Below the pieces are notes generated by a model. It was not told the origin of the DNA and searched no databases. It saw nothing but the letters and a program-made list of their open reading frames with translations. The position numbers and the translations under genes were made by a program. From positions 4,503,835-4,567,834 of the forward strand of contig CM065701.1 in NCBI GenBank assembly GCA_017654935.2: a DNA stretch of 64,000 nucleotides, in the 5' to 3' direction. The DNA is from Phymorhynchus buccinoides (Eukaryota > Mollusca > Gastropoda > Neogastropoda > Raphitomidae). Shown here piece after piece: positions 26,714 through 40,000 of this stretch (the first letter of the stretch is position 1; each line of letters opens with the position of its first letter).

Positions 26714-29700
26714 ATGTGTGTGTGTGTGTGAGAGAGAGAGAGAAAGAAAGAGAGTTATGCGTGTGTTGTGTCACTGTGTGTGTGTGTGTCAAGTGCTCTG
26801 TGTGTGTGTGTGTGTGTGTGAAGTCAAGTCAAGTCAAGTCAAAATTTTATTTAAAGATGGACATTGAATAAGAAAACATACATGCTTTTTTTCATTAAGC
26901 CATCTATAGACAGAAGCATAAACCAAACATACATGCACGAAACATGTGTGAGTGTGTGTGTGAGAGAGTAACAAATGTTTTTGGCTCACGTCGTTTTTTA
27001 AAACAAAGTGAGTCTATAGTATCGTACATGTTCGGTGTGTGTGTGTGTGTGTGTGTTGCGTCCGTGGCCCCGACCTTTAACCTTAACTCAAACCTTAACG
27101 TTGTCATTTTCTCTAAACATATAAGGCGTTAGAGGGTTAAAGTTAGCAGGATACTTGATTTTGACGTGAGCCTTCAAGTCACGACGATCAAAGCAGTCAG
27201 ATACATTGATAAAGAACAAAATAAAGATAATCATTTGTTGCAGAGATTACTGTTGTGCAACCTTTAACCTTGACTCAGTCACACTCTTCAAACTAAAGAA
27301 GACTCTCACTCTCCACTGAAACTTTAACGTTGTCATTTTCTCAAAAAAACATAAGATGTTAGAGGGTTAAAGTTAGCAGGATACTTGATTTTGACGTGAG
27401 CCTTCAAGTCATGGCGATCAAAGCAGTCAGATACATCGGTAAGGAACAAAAGAAAGAAAATCATTTGTTGCAGAGATTACTGTAACTGTTGTGTTGTACC
27501 GACTAGGAGATACATACTGGAAAGAAGACTCTCCATTAGATATACAAAAACGCTCTTTAAAAAGAAACACAAGACTTCAGGTGTGTACAAATAGGTACAT
27601 TTTAACGTCGTCAACTTATATTTTCTGTAACAAATGGATGTACCGAGTGTGTGCGTTGACGGCCCGGTTGTTTAGCTTTATTTGCGCCTTTGAGTAATGG
27701 TTGTTCGTGTTCATTTGCACATCATCTCTGCGCATAACTTAGCGTACCGCACTTCCGGCAACAAGGCCTAGGCACTATGTTTTTTCTGAAAGCTTGGTCA
27801 ATTTTACTTGTTTGCCAAAAATAAAAATAGGGCTCCACTATGTTACATGCGCATACATATAATTAAATTTTAAAGAAAGGGGTAGGGGTGCATAGAAATA
27901 ATTTTAATTTACACAGTAAAATAAAAATTAATTCTGTTTTCAGATGCACAAGTGTCTACATAACAGTATTCTCTCTATACAGGCATGGGAATTGTCATGG
28001 GAATTCCCATGCCTGCTATAGTAATAAAAATCAGACGTGAGCCTTGCAGGCTTTGCCTCTTGTTATTATAGGCATTATAAAACAAAATTTCGGTTGCAAA
28101 ATTATATCATGACATTACCTAATAAATATTATTATAAGTTTAATTAAATTTAGATGTAGTAGTCATAAATGACCAATTGAAAAAGGACGACGACTTGGAC
28201 TTGACCGGTAGGACCGTTTGTGATACGGGTGCTACTGCTATTGGTGATGAATGTCATTTTGTAATTGAATGTCCATATTTTGAAGAACATCGAGGTATTT
28301 TGCCAAGGTATTATATAACTAAGAAGTCAGTTTTTCATTTTTGTCAATTTATGTCCAAGCCAAAATTCCAAATGTAAATAGTAAATTTATAAGATCAGGA
28401 CAGGTTGTTTGACAATAGACTGCAGCTTAGTTTTGTTTGATGAATGTGTGTATTTTGTGCTTGTGGCCACATTTTTTATATTCTGTTTATCCTCCATGCC
28501 CCCAGGAGGGCTCAAAGGATTATTATTAAATTGAAATTGAAATTGTGTGTTAGGTTAGCTAGGTTAGGTTAGGTACATTATAGTCACAGAGGCGTCTCTG
28601 TGAAATTCGGGTTGCTCCCACCTGGAGAGAGCGTCGCAGCCAGAGGCGCGCCACCCAATTTTATAAAAAAAAATTTGCATGCGATTTTTGTGTGACTGAT
28701 GAGGAAGGAAGGGAGGGGGGTAAATTTTGACCAAATGACAACTTTTTCGTTGCCACTGGGTTTAACGTGTGCTAAGTGCATGAGCACACGGGACCTCGGT
28801 TTATCGTCTCAACCGAAAGACTCCACGTTCAGACCGCAAGGCCTAGTGCAAAGTGAGAGGAAAAATCCCCTGTACCCAGGTTGGAACTCGGGTTTACTTG
28901 ACACGAAGCGAACGCGCTACCGCTGTGCCAGTCTACACTGTGTGCTTTTCTGTGTGTTATATGTTGTTGCTGTTGTGTGTGTCTGATATTTCTCTATGTT
29001 TAATTTTCTCTCATTACGCTTCACAGCTTTCATTTTTCTGTTCATCGTTCTTGGTGCCTGCGTTGTTCCCAGGTTGGCATCGCTCATCTGGCCCTGAGGA
29101 TTGTTCTCACTGTGGGACTGCAACCTCTGCTGGGTAAAGATTTACCATATTTTACCGACTATAAGGCGATATTAGCTATAAAAAAAGTTGCTAAAAGGCT
29201 GCTTAATTTCCACTAACAAATGCAAGACTGAAGAAACGGAGAGAACCGAGAAATTAAGAGGGGGGGGAGGTATTAGTCTACATGATTGCCCTCTGTTGAG
29301 AGAGAGAAAGAGAGGGGGTGGGGGAAGAGATGCGGCGAGAGAGAGGGGGAGAGAGAGAGAGAGAGGGAGGTAGATTATTAGACAAGACACAAACCAGAAC
29401 AACGCAGACAATAGAAACGAACAAAGGAGGAGGAAATCTGATTAACGTCCTCCGGTCTGGAACAGACACATATGGGACATTAGTAGATATAAAGATGGTG
29501 GGAACGATCCTGGAGGCAATGCTCGGAGGCAGTGCAACACCAGGAAAGTCCCAATTTTTAACGATACAGATGTATATTAATTCTAGGGTGACGAACAAAG
29601 GGAGGAAACTCTCCATTAAGTAGCCCCCCCTCCACCAAAGTCACTTACGACACCCCCTGCCTAGAGCTGCATGAATAACAGCCAGAGGGAGCAAACCCAA

Positions 29701-30929
29701 CAACACCCTCAAAAAAAAGAAGAAGAGTGTGTCAGATTGGCCCATATTATGACTCACGCCCACACAGAATCACATGGCCCATATGACTCTCACCCACACA
29801 GAACCACATGGCCCATATTATGACTCGCCCACACAGAACCACATGGCCCATATGACTCGCCCACACAGAACCACATGGCCCATATGACTCTCACCCACAC
29901 AGAACCACATGGCCCATATTATGACTCGCCCACACAGAACCACATGGCCCATATGACTCTCGCCCACACAACCACATGGCCCATATGACTCTCACCCACA
30001 CAGAACCACATGGCCCATATTATGACTCTCGCCCACACAGAACCACATGGCCCATATGACTCTCGCCCACACAGAACCACAGGAACATTGGTAGAGAGAA
30101 TCGTCAATCAATCAATCAATCAGTCTGTATTGTTATTCCAGTCAAAATCAACAAGGAAATGTTTTTTGCTGTCACAATATACAACACAATGTTTACTAGC
30201 AATATCACATTATTAGAAAAAAGATTATAAATAAAACGTAGCACACACACACACACACGCACGCACGCACGCACACGCACACGCACACGCACACGCACAC
30301 ACACACACGTACACAGGCAGATAGAGGGAATTGTTATACCACCAAAGATGGATTTCTGGTCCCAGTTTAACAATCTTTATTCTAACAGGTCTTTTAAACT
30401 CACACTATTGGTTATCTCAAAATGAAATTTCAGTCCCTCCAATATTGACTTAAACGATTTTCACTGTATTTTCAAGTATTTTCTTTTACAGATTTCCTGG
30501 AAGAGAGAGAGAAGAAGACGAAGAAAGGGAAGAAAGAGGAGGAGGGGAGTGGGGATACAGCCGAGGCGGTGCCCGGGGTGACAGAGGAGGGTCGTTATGA
30601 GAGAAATTACCTGTCGGTTTACGACCTGGTGACACACACTGAGGATATGGCTGTGGGGGATCTCTTCCAGTATGCCCTGGTAGGAGTGCGTTGTATTGTG
30701 TTGAATTGCATTGCATTATTAAGTACTTTATAGTCACAGAGGCGTCTGTGAAATTCGGGTTGCTCCCACCTGGAGAGTGCGTCGCAGCCAGAGGCACGCC
30801 ACCCATGTTTTTCTTTTTGTATGCGTTTTTGTGTGACTGATGAGGAAGGAAAGGGAGGGGGGTAAATTTTGACCAAATGACAACTTTTTCGTTGCCACTG
30901 GGTTTAATGTGTGCTAAGTGCATGGGCAC

Positions 30930-30963
<34 letters not shown>

Positions 30964-31116
30964 TCCATGTTCATACCATAAGGCCTAGTGTAAAATGAGA
31001 GAAAAAATCCCCTGTACCCAGGTTCGAACTCGGGTTTACTTGACACGAGGCGAACGCGATACCTCTGTGCCACTCTACATGTACAATGGAACCTCCTTTA
31101 TAAGACCCCCCCCTCC

Positions 31117-31159
<43 letters not shown>

Positions 31160-33154
31160 TATAAGACTCTCGCTACTTCTCTGAGACATTGCCCTTCTTT
31201 TGTAAGTATTAAAATTACCTCCCACTACCTCCCACTTAATCCCTTCAAGACATCGCTGCCTTAGGCAAACATTATTACTCGCCGGGGGGTGACTAGAAAA
31301 ACACACAAACATGCAACAAAACTTAACATTGTCAATGATTCAGTTTTGACAACATTACTGGTTGATCCAAGTTTATTTTTCGCTTTAAAATCGGGGTTAC
31401 TTGCATTCAGGATCAGGATCAGGAAAAATACGTTGCAGATGCTGATGCTGGCAATAGTGACGACGGAACTAGGAGGGCGCATGTACCTATAGAAAACATA
31501 GAAAGGAAAGACCTAAAGCTTGCATTATGATCAGAATCATTAGTCTCCTTATTACTATCACTGTTAATGAAAACATATTGTTGGAGTATTTTTTGATGCT
31601 CATGTTGGCCCGATTTAAAAAAACATTTTCAACATTATAAATTGAAGTAGAAGTGCCAAATATAAGTGAAACAAAAGCTGGAAGAGCGATGAAGGGAAGT
31701 AACTCGAAAAACGTGGTTTGGATTGGGAAAAAACACCCATGGATTTAGACAAGTTTTAGACTCAGAAATCGCTGTTCCGGGAATACTCGAAATTAGGCCC
31801 TGACTGGCGTTCTCCTGTTTCGAGTATACTCGGAATTCATTGAGTTACCTCATTCTACCCCATTTACGAGTATACACGATAATTCATGCCAACCATATCT
31901 GCCCGTTTACAAGTTTTTACGTACCTTACTCATTATGGCCAAATGCATGGGTGCTACTCTTTCATTTTTACACTGATTTCAGTATTTTTTATTTTACCAG
32001 AAAGTGAACTTCAGTTTTTTTTAATTCATCAAAACAAAACAAAAAATTGACCACAAGCGGTTTGGGGCATTTTAAATGTAGTTGTTTTATCTTGGAAGAT
32101 TACAAAGGCAATGTAATAATTTTACAAGTCAAGTCTTGTCAAACTCTGTCTCTGTCTATCATTTTCACTGTCTGTCTGTCTCATTATCTATCTCTCTTAA
32201 GTTGCCCCCCTGAATTCTCTGACGGGGCTCTGCCCCTGTACCCTGCCAGGGCCATGGGTCCCCTGCCTTTCAGTTTTTTTCATTTGTGTGGCCTGGGAAT
32301 GCAGAAGAAGAAGAAGAAGAAAGATTGTTCTTGTGTTTGTTCAGACAGCCAACTTGCTGTTAGGCGTTCTGGTCCACAGTGGATGGTTCAGCAGCGATAA
32401 GAACGCACCGACATCGTCTGACTGGGATGACGTCGAGAACAATGAAAACATGGCCGCCTTTCTGGAAGGAAGTCTGTTCCACAGGCCTACTGCTACTACT
32501 GAATCAGTGCTGAATGCACAGCAGGTAGATGTGTGTGTCTGTGTGTGTCTGTGTGAATACATGCAGAATTGGGGCGAAGGCACCTGACAATTCACCAATA
32601 AATGGGGGGATTTTTAAAATGGGGCGACAATTCCCCGCCCCCATTTTTTTTAAGAAGGCCAAATCTGACCACGTGGCATGCTCAGTTTTCATCGCCCCAT
32701 TTCTTCCGAAGTGTGTTAATTTACTTTTTCACACTCTGATTTTCCAGACCTGACGTTCGATCAGGCTCTTTTACACATCAGACAAATTAACACACTTGAA
32801 AGAACAGCTCTGTTCACCTCACTTTTTTCCCCAAATCACCCCACTTCTGAAAAATATAACGATTTGAACTTTTTATAGCTTTAAAATTCAAGGACAGTCT
32901 GTCTTTAAAAAAAAATCAAACTTTTTTTAAAATTAAATAAAAAACAGCCCTTCTATCACTCATTTTATTGTCACCCCATTTTGGGGGTTTTGACTGCCAC
33001 CCCAATTGTCGATGTTTTCAATCATGTGTGTGTACGTGTGTGTGTGTGATTGTGACAAAGTCAACAACACAGTAAACATGGCCACCTTTCCGGAAGAAAG
33101 TCTGTTCCACAGGCCTACTGCTACGGAATCAGCATTGAATGCACAGCAGGTAGG

Positions 33155-33239
<85 letters not shown>

Positions 33240-34507
33240 ACGCATGTGTGTGTGTGTTCGTTCTTTAATTTAATGTCTGTCCACCTTACACAGGGTTCGC
33301 ACAGAGTCTTTAAAATCTGGAAAAGTCTTGGAAAATGGAAAAATGGTTTCCAGGCCTGGAAAAGCATGGAATTATCAACCTTGGTTGCCTGAGTCTGGAA
33401 AAGTCTTGAATTTTTCAGTCTGGCACAGTTCACAGCGACAGGCAATTTGTTTTCTCATTGAAGACAAAGAGAATCTCACTTCGATTTTACATAATAATAA
33501 CAATGCTACCCCGGCACGCATACTTGACGAGTGAGCGCCATGGTTACTGGCAGACGAACTTTTCTTTCTTGGCCGGCAAAGTGATGTCCCTTGTACGCAA
33601 TGCGCATGCGCGAAAGTCAATTTTCTTTTCTCTTGTTGGAGCGCGGTCATTTGCTTCGCTAACATGGGAAAGTGCGTGTTTAGCCAAACGTGGCTGGAAC
33701 ATAGCGAGTTCAAGGATTGGATAGTCCCATCATCTGATGGGTCGAAGTACAAAGCGTGGTGCTTACTATGCGCAAAGGACTTTGATGTTCGGAACATGGG
33801 TGTGGGGGCACTGAAATGCCATGCTGAAGGCAAGAAGCACCAGCAGCTGGAGAAAGCGGCAAAACAGAGCAAGTCGGCCCCGGCAATGACAATGCATGAC
33901 TTTTATAGGCCACAGACATCATCTGAGAGGTGAGTGCATCTGGCCTCTTTATGGTATGGGAAAGTTGCAGAAATGGTCTGGAAAAAGTCTGGATTTTTAT
34001 TTCCAAAATTCTGTACGAACCCTGCTTACAGTGATCTTAGACAAAAAAAAAAAAAAAAAAAAAAAAAATATGTTTGTGTGTGTCTGTGTGTGTGCGTGTA
34101 TGTATGTACGTACGTGTGTGTGTGTGTGTACACGTGTTGTTGGGTGTTTTTGTGTGTGTGTGTGTGTGCATGTTTGTGAAGCTGTGTGCATATCTGCTGC
34201 ATGCAACTTTTCACAGTTTTCTAGGATTTTGTAGCAACACCCATATCACGATGTTTTTTGTTTTTGTTTTTGCTACTTCAAAAACCTCCCAGGTGTGTGG
34301 TGTGGGCGGCGCGTTGTTGCGACACGTGCAGCAGTTGGTGTGTAATGCGCACGCCATCACGGCCATCGTCACCACAGAAACCAGCCAGCGACATTTGGTG
34401 GAGACGCAGAACCAGGATCGCATCGCGACGGCCATCTACCCCACAGCCAGCCTGATGAACCACTCCTGCCACCCCACCATTCTGTCCAGGTAGCCTGGAA
34501 CTCTGAC

Positions 34508-34579
<72 letters not shown>

Positions 34580-34717
34580 ACCCCCCCCCCCCCCCCCCCC
34601 CCCCCTTGGAGATACTGGGGGATAATCATCATTATTATCATCATCATCACCATCTTAATCATCACCGTTGTCGTCATCATCATCATCACCATAATCATCA
34701 TCATCGTTGTCATTGAC

Positions 34718-34749
<32 letters not shown>

Positions 34750-34834
34750 CATCATCATTGACATCATCATCATCATCTCCATCATCATCATCGTCATCAT
34801 CATCACCATCATCATCATTGTCGTCATCATTGTC

Positions 34835-34882
<48 letters not shown>

Positions 34883-34947
34883 GTCGTCGTCATTGTCATC
34901 ATCATCACCATCGTCGTCGTCATTTCATCATCATCACCATCGTCATT

Positions 34948-34979
<32 letters not shown>

Positions 34980-37038
34980 CGTCATCGTTGACATCGTCAT
35001 CATCATCATCATCGTCGTTGTCATAATCATCATTACCATCATCATCATCATCGTCGTTATTGACATCATCATCATCATTATCATCGTCACCATCATTGTC
35101 GTCATCATCATCATCATCGTCACCATAATCGTTACCATCGCTGTCGTCATGATCATCATCATCATCATCATCATCATCAAATAGTTCCCCCACCTTCTGG
35201 ACGTTCTGTGCTTGTAACTTCCTCTAATCTGCGCTCTCTTTGACTCTGCCTTTTCCCCCTGCGTACTGTCTTCTACTAGTTATCTTTCTGCCTTGCCCGT
35301 CCATTCTCCTGCCATTTTGTAAAAAAAAATTCTTACAAAGATTTTCTCCAGCCGAAGATGGACATGCTGGGCCTAACTATTTCTTAGTTAGGCGCATAAC
35401 GGCAACATGATGCATCTGCGCTCATTTGAAAGGAAACTGTCTGAGTGATCAACAAAGAAGAAGAACTCAGAAATGTTTGTTGCAAAAACACCTCTAGCTG
35501 GTCCGCATGTGGATGTCACAGGAAAATTTGGAATCCGGGAAAATTTCAAATTTTACTGGGAACATTCATAATTCCGATTTTCCCCAGGAAAGTTCAGAAG
35601 TTTCCCAACTTCCCAATGTTTGCGTGGTTGGATGCAATCAACACAATATATTTTTATTTTTGTGTGTGGTCAAGACATGAACACTCGCATGCCTTTATGA
35701 AACATTGTGAAACACCCGCAAAGATATCTCATCTTCTTAAGTTGTATGAAGTATTCCACACATTAGGTATTATTTAATAGCTGAAATTCTCTGTCTCTCT
35801 CCCTCTCTTTCATTCTCCCTGTCTGTGTGTCTGTCTCTCTCCCCCCAGCCCCTTTTTCTCTCTCTCTCCCCCCAGCCCCTTTTTCTCTCTCTCTCCCCCC
35901 AGCCCCTTTTTCTCTCTCTCTCCCCCCAGCCCCTTTTTCTCTCTCTCTCCCCCCAGCCCCTTTTTCTCTCTCTTCCCCCCATCCCCTTTTTCTCTTTCTC
36001 TCCCCCCAGCCCCTTTCTCTCTTTCTCTCCCCCCAGCCCCTTTTTTTTTTTTTTCTCTCTCTCTTTCTCCCTCCAGCCCCTTTTTCTCTTTCTCTCTTTC
36101 TCTCCCCCAGCCCCTTTCTCTCTCTCTCTCTCTTTCTCCCCCCAGCCCCTTTTTTTTCTCTCTCTCTTTCTCCCTCCAGCCCCTTTTTCTCTTTCTCTCT
36201 TTCTCTCCCCCAGCCCCTTTCTCTCTCTCTCTCTCTTTCTCCCCCCAGCCCCTTTTTATCTTTCTCTTCCCCCCAGCCCCTTTTTTTCTCTCTCTCCTCC
36301 CAGCCCCTTTTTCTCTTTCTCTCCCCCCAGCCCCTTTTTTTTCTCTCTCTCTCCCCCAGCCCCTTTTTCTCTTTCTCTCCCCCCAGCCCCTTTTTTTTTT
36401 CTCTCTCCCCCCAGCCCCTTTTTCTATTTCTCTCCCCCCAGCCCCTTTTTTTTCTCTCTCTCCTCCCAGCCCCTTTTTCTCTTTCTCTCCCCCCAGCCCC
36501 TTTTTTCTCTTTCTCTCCCCCCAGCCCCTTTTTTTTCTCTCTCTCCTCCCAGCCCCTTTTTCTCTTTCTCTCCCCCCAGCCCCTTTTTTCTCTTTCTCTC
36601 CCCCCAGCCCCTTTTTTTCTCTTTCTCTCCCCCCAGCCCCTTTTTTTTCTCTCTCTCTCTCCCCCTAGCCCCTTTTTTTTTCTCTTTCTCTCCCCCCAGC
36701 CCCTTTTTTTTCTCTCTCTCCTCCCAGCCCCCTTTTCTCTCTCTCTCCTCCCAGCCCCTTTTTCTCTTTCTCTCCCCCCAGCCCCTTTTTCTCTCTCTCT
36801 CCCCCCAGCCCCTTTTCTCTCTCTCTCTCTCTCTCCCCCAGCCCCCTTTTTCTCTTTCTCTCCCCCCAGCCCCTTTTTCTCTTTCTCTCCCCCCAGCCCC
36901 TTTTTCTCTTTCTCTCCCCCCAGCCCCTTTTTCTCTCTCTCTCCCCCCAGCCCCTTTTTCTCTCTCTCTCCCCCCAGCCTCTTTTTTCTCTTTCTTTGTC
37001 TGTTAATGCCTCTTTGTATCTATTTATGTCTCATTTTG

Positions 37039-37097
<59 letters not shown>

Positions 37098-40000
37098 GAT
37101 TTTCTTTTCTACAACACGCAGCCACTTGCTAGGGAAAGTTTGGAATGTTCCCGAGAGAAAATTCTGAATTAACCAAATCTTGGGAAGATTCCAAATTTTC
37201 CTGGTATAATTCCCGGCATTAACATTGACTGATGTCAAAGACTGTACAGGGGAAGATAAACATCCGGTCTCTTTTCCCTATATGAGTAGTGAGGACAGAA
37301 ACACTGGTTATGTCCCTTTGAAACAGTACACATTTTGCACGTCGATAGACCAGTTGAATTCTCCGTTCAAATTCCAGTCTGAGTTTTTGGATAGCCTCCA
37401 CTGTGAAAAGTGTACTGTCCCCACTAACGATAACTCTATCAGCCCGGTTCGCCGAGCTCTTAAGTAATCCATCTTACCCTTTTTTAGAATATCTTTGCTG
37501 ATGTTATTGATGATTGATTATTTTCAGCTTCCAAGACGCCGTTCTCATTGTGAAAAGTGTCAAAGATGTGGAAGAGGGAGGGGAGATCTTCAACTGTTAT
37601 GGTAAATCTGTTTTATGTTTTGCTGAAGATATGCGCACCACATTTACACACTGTACCATACCACATTGCATCACACCATACCACACACACACCACATGCA
37701 CACATGCATATACACTCACACATAGACACATCACACCACACCACACCTCTCTCTCTCACACACACACATGCACTCAAATATACATACAATTACATACACT
37801 CACATTATACCACAACACACACACACTCACACACACGCACACACACGCACGCACAAACACACACTCACACTCTCTCTCTCACACACATGCACATACACAC
37901 ACTGCACACATAGATACACCATAGCATGCAACATCACATCACACCACACCACACACACTCGCTCTCTCTCTCACACTCACAGACACACACACACACACAC
38001 ACACACCAGACTGATTTATCACAAATTTAGATTTAAAAAACAACTTTATTGCCTAAAATTTGATTGAAGTCTCATCATAGCAGTGAATAATGTAACCCCT
38101 CCCTCTTCAGTGTGAACTCTGTATATGTACGCCCTCTATAGCGCTTCAGTACTTGCCGACCATGTATACTATGTGACCTAGCACCACGAAAGGAACATTA
38201 AGTGTCAAAATGACCATTCGGAGAAAATGGTACAGTTAGAAACTGCAGAAAATTCTCTTTTAAATGATATAAGAACCAATTCTTATTTACCCCCCCCCCC
38301 CAAATTGAAGCATTGTCTTTGTTCTTAAAATCTTGGTTATATCCCTTCTGCTAACAAGTTATCTCACCCAAACAGCATTGAAAATTATAATAATTGTGTT
38401 CTCCATTTATTTTCCTTAAATAAGACATACATCGTTATAGTCTTTATATCATCATTTAGTTTTTATTGAGGTTTTTTTTTTTTAGAGTTAGGTAGCCTGT
38501 TTGCTAAACATTAAGTACAAATAGTTCTGAGAGTGAAAGGGTTAAGCTGATTTTCCATGAATGTTCACAGTTCAGGGCTTCCAGTGTCTATGAAGTACTA
38601 TAATCCTAGAGGACCCATTAAAAGAATGTGCAGGGGGTCCCAGGGATGCATGATGAAAATGGGGAAAATGACAAACCGTAGTCTTTGCATTCCAAGTATT
38701 GACCTATCAAGAGACTTTCAACATCCATTGTTTTTACTATTTGGCCCAATTCATTGAACTAATTTCCCCCAATTTTTCAGTCTCTTCTCTCGCCCTGACT
38801 GTTATAGACCTATTCTTTGCTTACCTCTGTGTGTGTGTGTGCGCGCGCACACGCGCATGCACATGTCGTCGACCAACACAACATGAAACATCACTTCTAT
38901 GCAGATGACTCACAACTCCAAAATAGTACAACCCCTGAAGATCTAGATTCCATTCTTTCAGAAAGTAACAACTGCTATATGGATATTCAGAATTGGATGG
39001 TTCAAAATAAACTTCAATTAAATGGTGAAAAAAACCGAAGCAATGCTTGTAGGAACAAAAAACAAACTAGCCTCTGTTTCCATAGAGTCAATCCAACTGG
39101 GTAACAATATCATTCCCCTCTCAGACTCTGTTAAAAACTTAGGTGTCACTTTGGACAATACTCTTTCCATGCAGTTTCCTGACTCAGACCTGTCAGTCCT
39201 GCTACTATCAAATTCGTTGCATTGGCTATATTCATAAATATCTCTCAGATGAAGCCACAGCAAAGCTTGTTACTTCCCTCATCCTATCTCGTCTTGACTA
39301 CTGTAATGCTCTCCTTTCTGGCCTATCAGTCTCTTCTCTATCTTGTCTCCAGCGTATTCAAAACACAGCTGCTCGTCTTGTCCTTAGGAAGAAAAAGTTC
39401 GATCATGTTAGCCCTCTTCTCCGTTCTTTGCACTGGCTTCCTGTCGCAGACAGAATTGAGTATAAATTAAACACCCTTTGCTATAAATCTATCCATAAAG
39501 CTGCTCCATCTTACCTCTGCGACAATATTTCCATCTGTACGCCAGCTCGCACTTTACGTTCAGTTTCTGACCCGCTTTCTCTCCAGATCCCTAGGTATAA
39601 GTTTTCAACTGTTGGTTGGCGCTCTTTTGCTGTCTCAGGACCGACATCTTGGAACAAACTTCCTCTCCCTCCGTCAGCGACCGACCCTCTCAGCCTTCAA
39701 ATCTAACCTCAAAACCCACCTGTTCCTCCGTCATTGAGGCTCCACTCTCTTTCTCTTCTCTCTCTTGCCTTTAGGTCTGTTTCTGCTGTATACCATTTAT
39801 GTCAAACGTGTGTGTTCGCTTTGTATTGCATTTTTGTTTGAATGCGTTATGAATGCTAACGTGTGTGTGTGTGCTTTGATTTGATTTCTATCAAGATTCA
39901 GCGCCGTATAAATACTGTATGTTCTTGTTGTTGTGCGTGCGCATGCATTCATTGACATTCAGAAAACTTAGGTCAAGCTGCATTTGAAAGAAATATTCTC

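Noticed and set aside
27491..27697. 68-codon frame ([12 protein letters not shown]...)
   Set aside because: No recognisable domain, inside intron 9 next to a tandem duplication; not supported as a gene.
35825..37167. Frames of 393 and 446 codons rich in SPQPLF
   Set aside because: Low-complexity 27-bp array plus CT run; no start context or domain.
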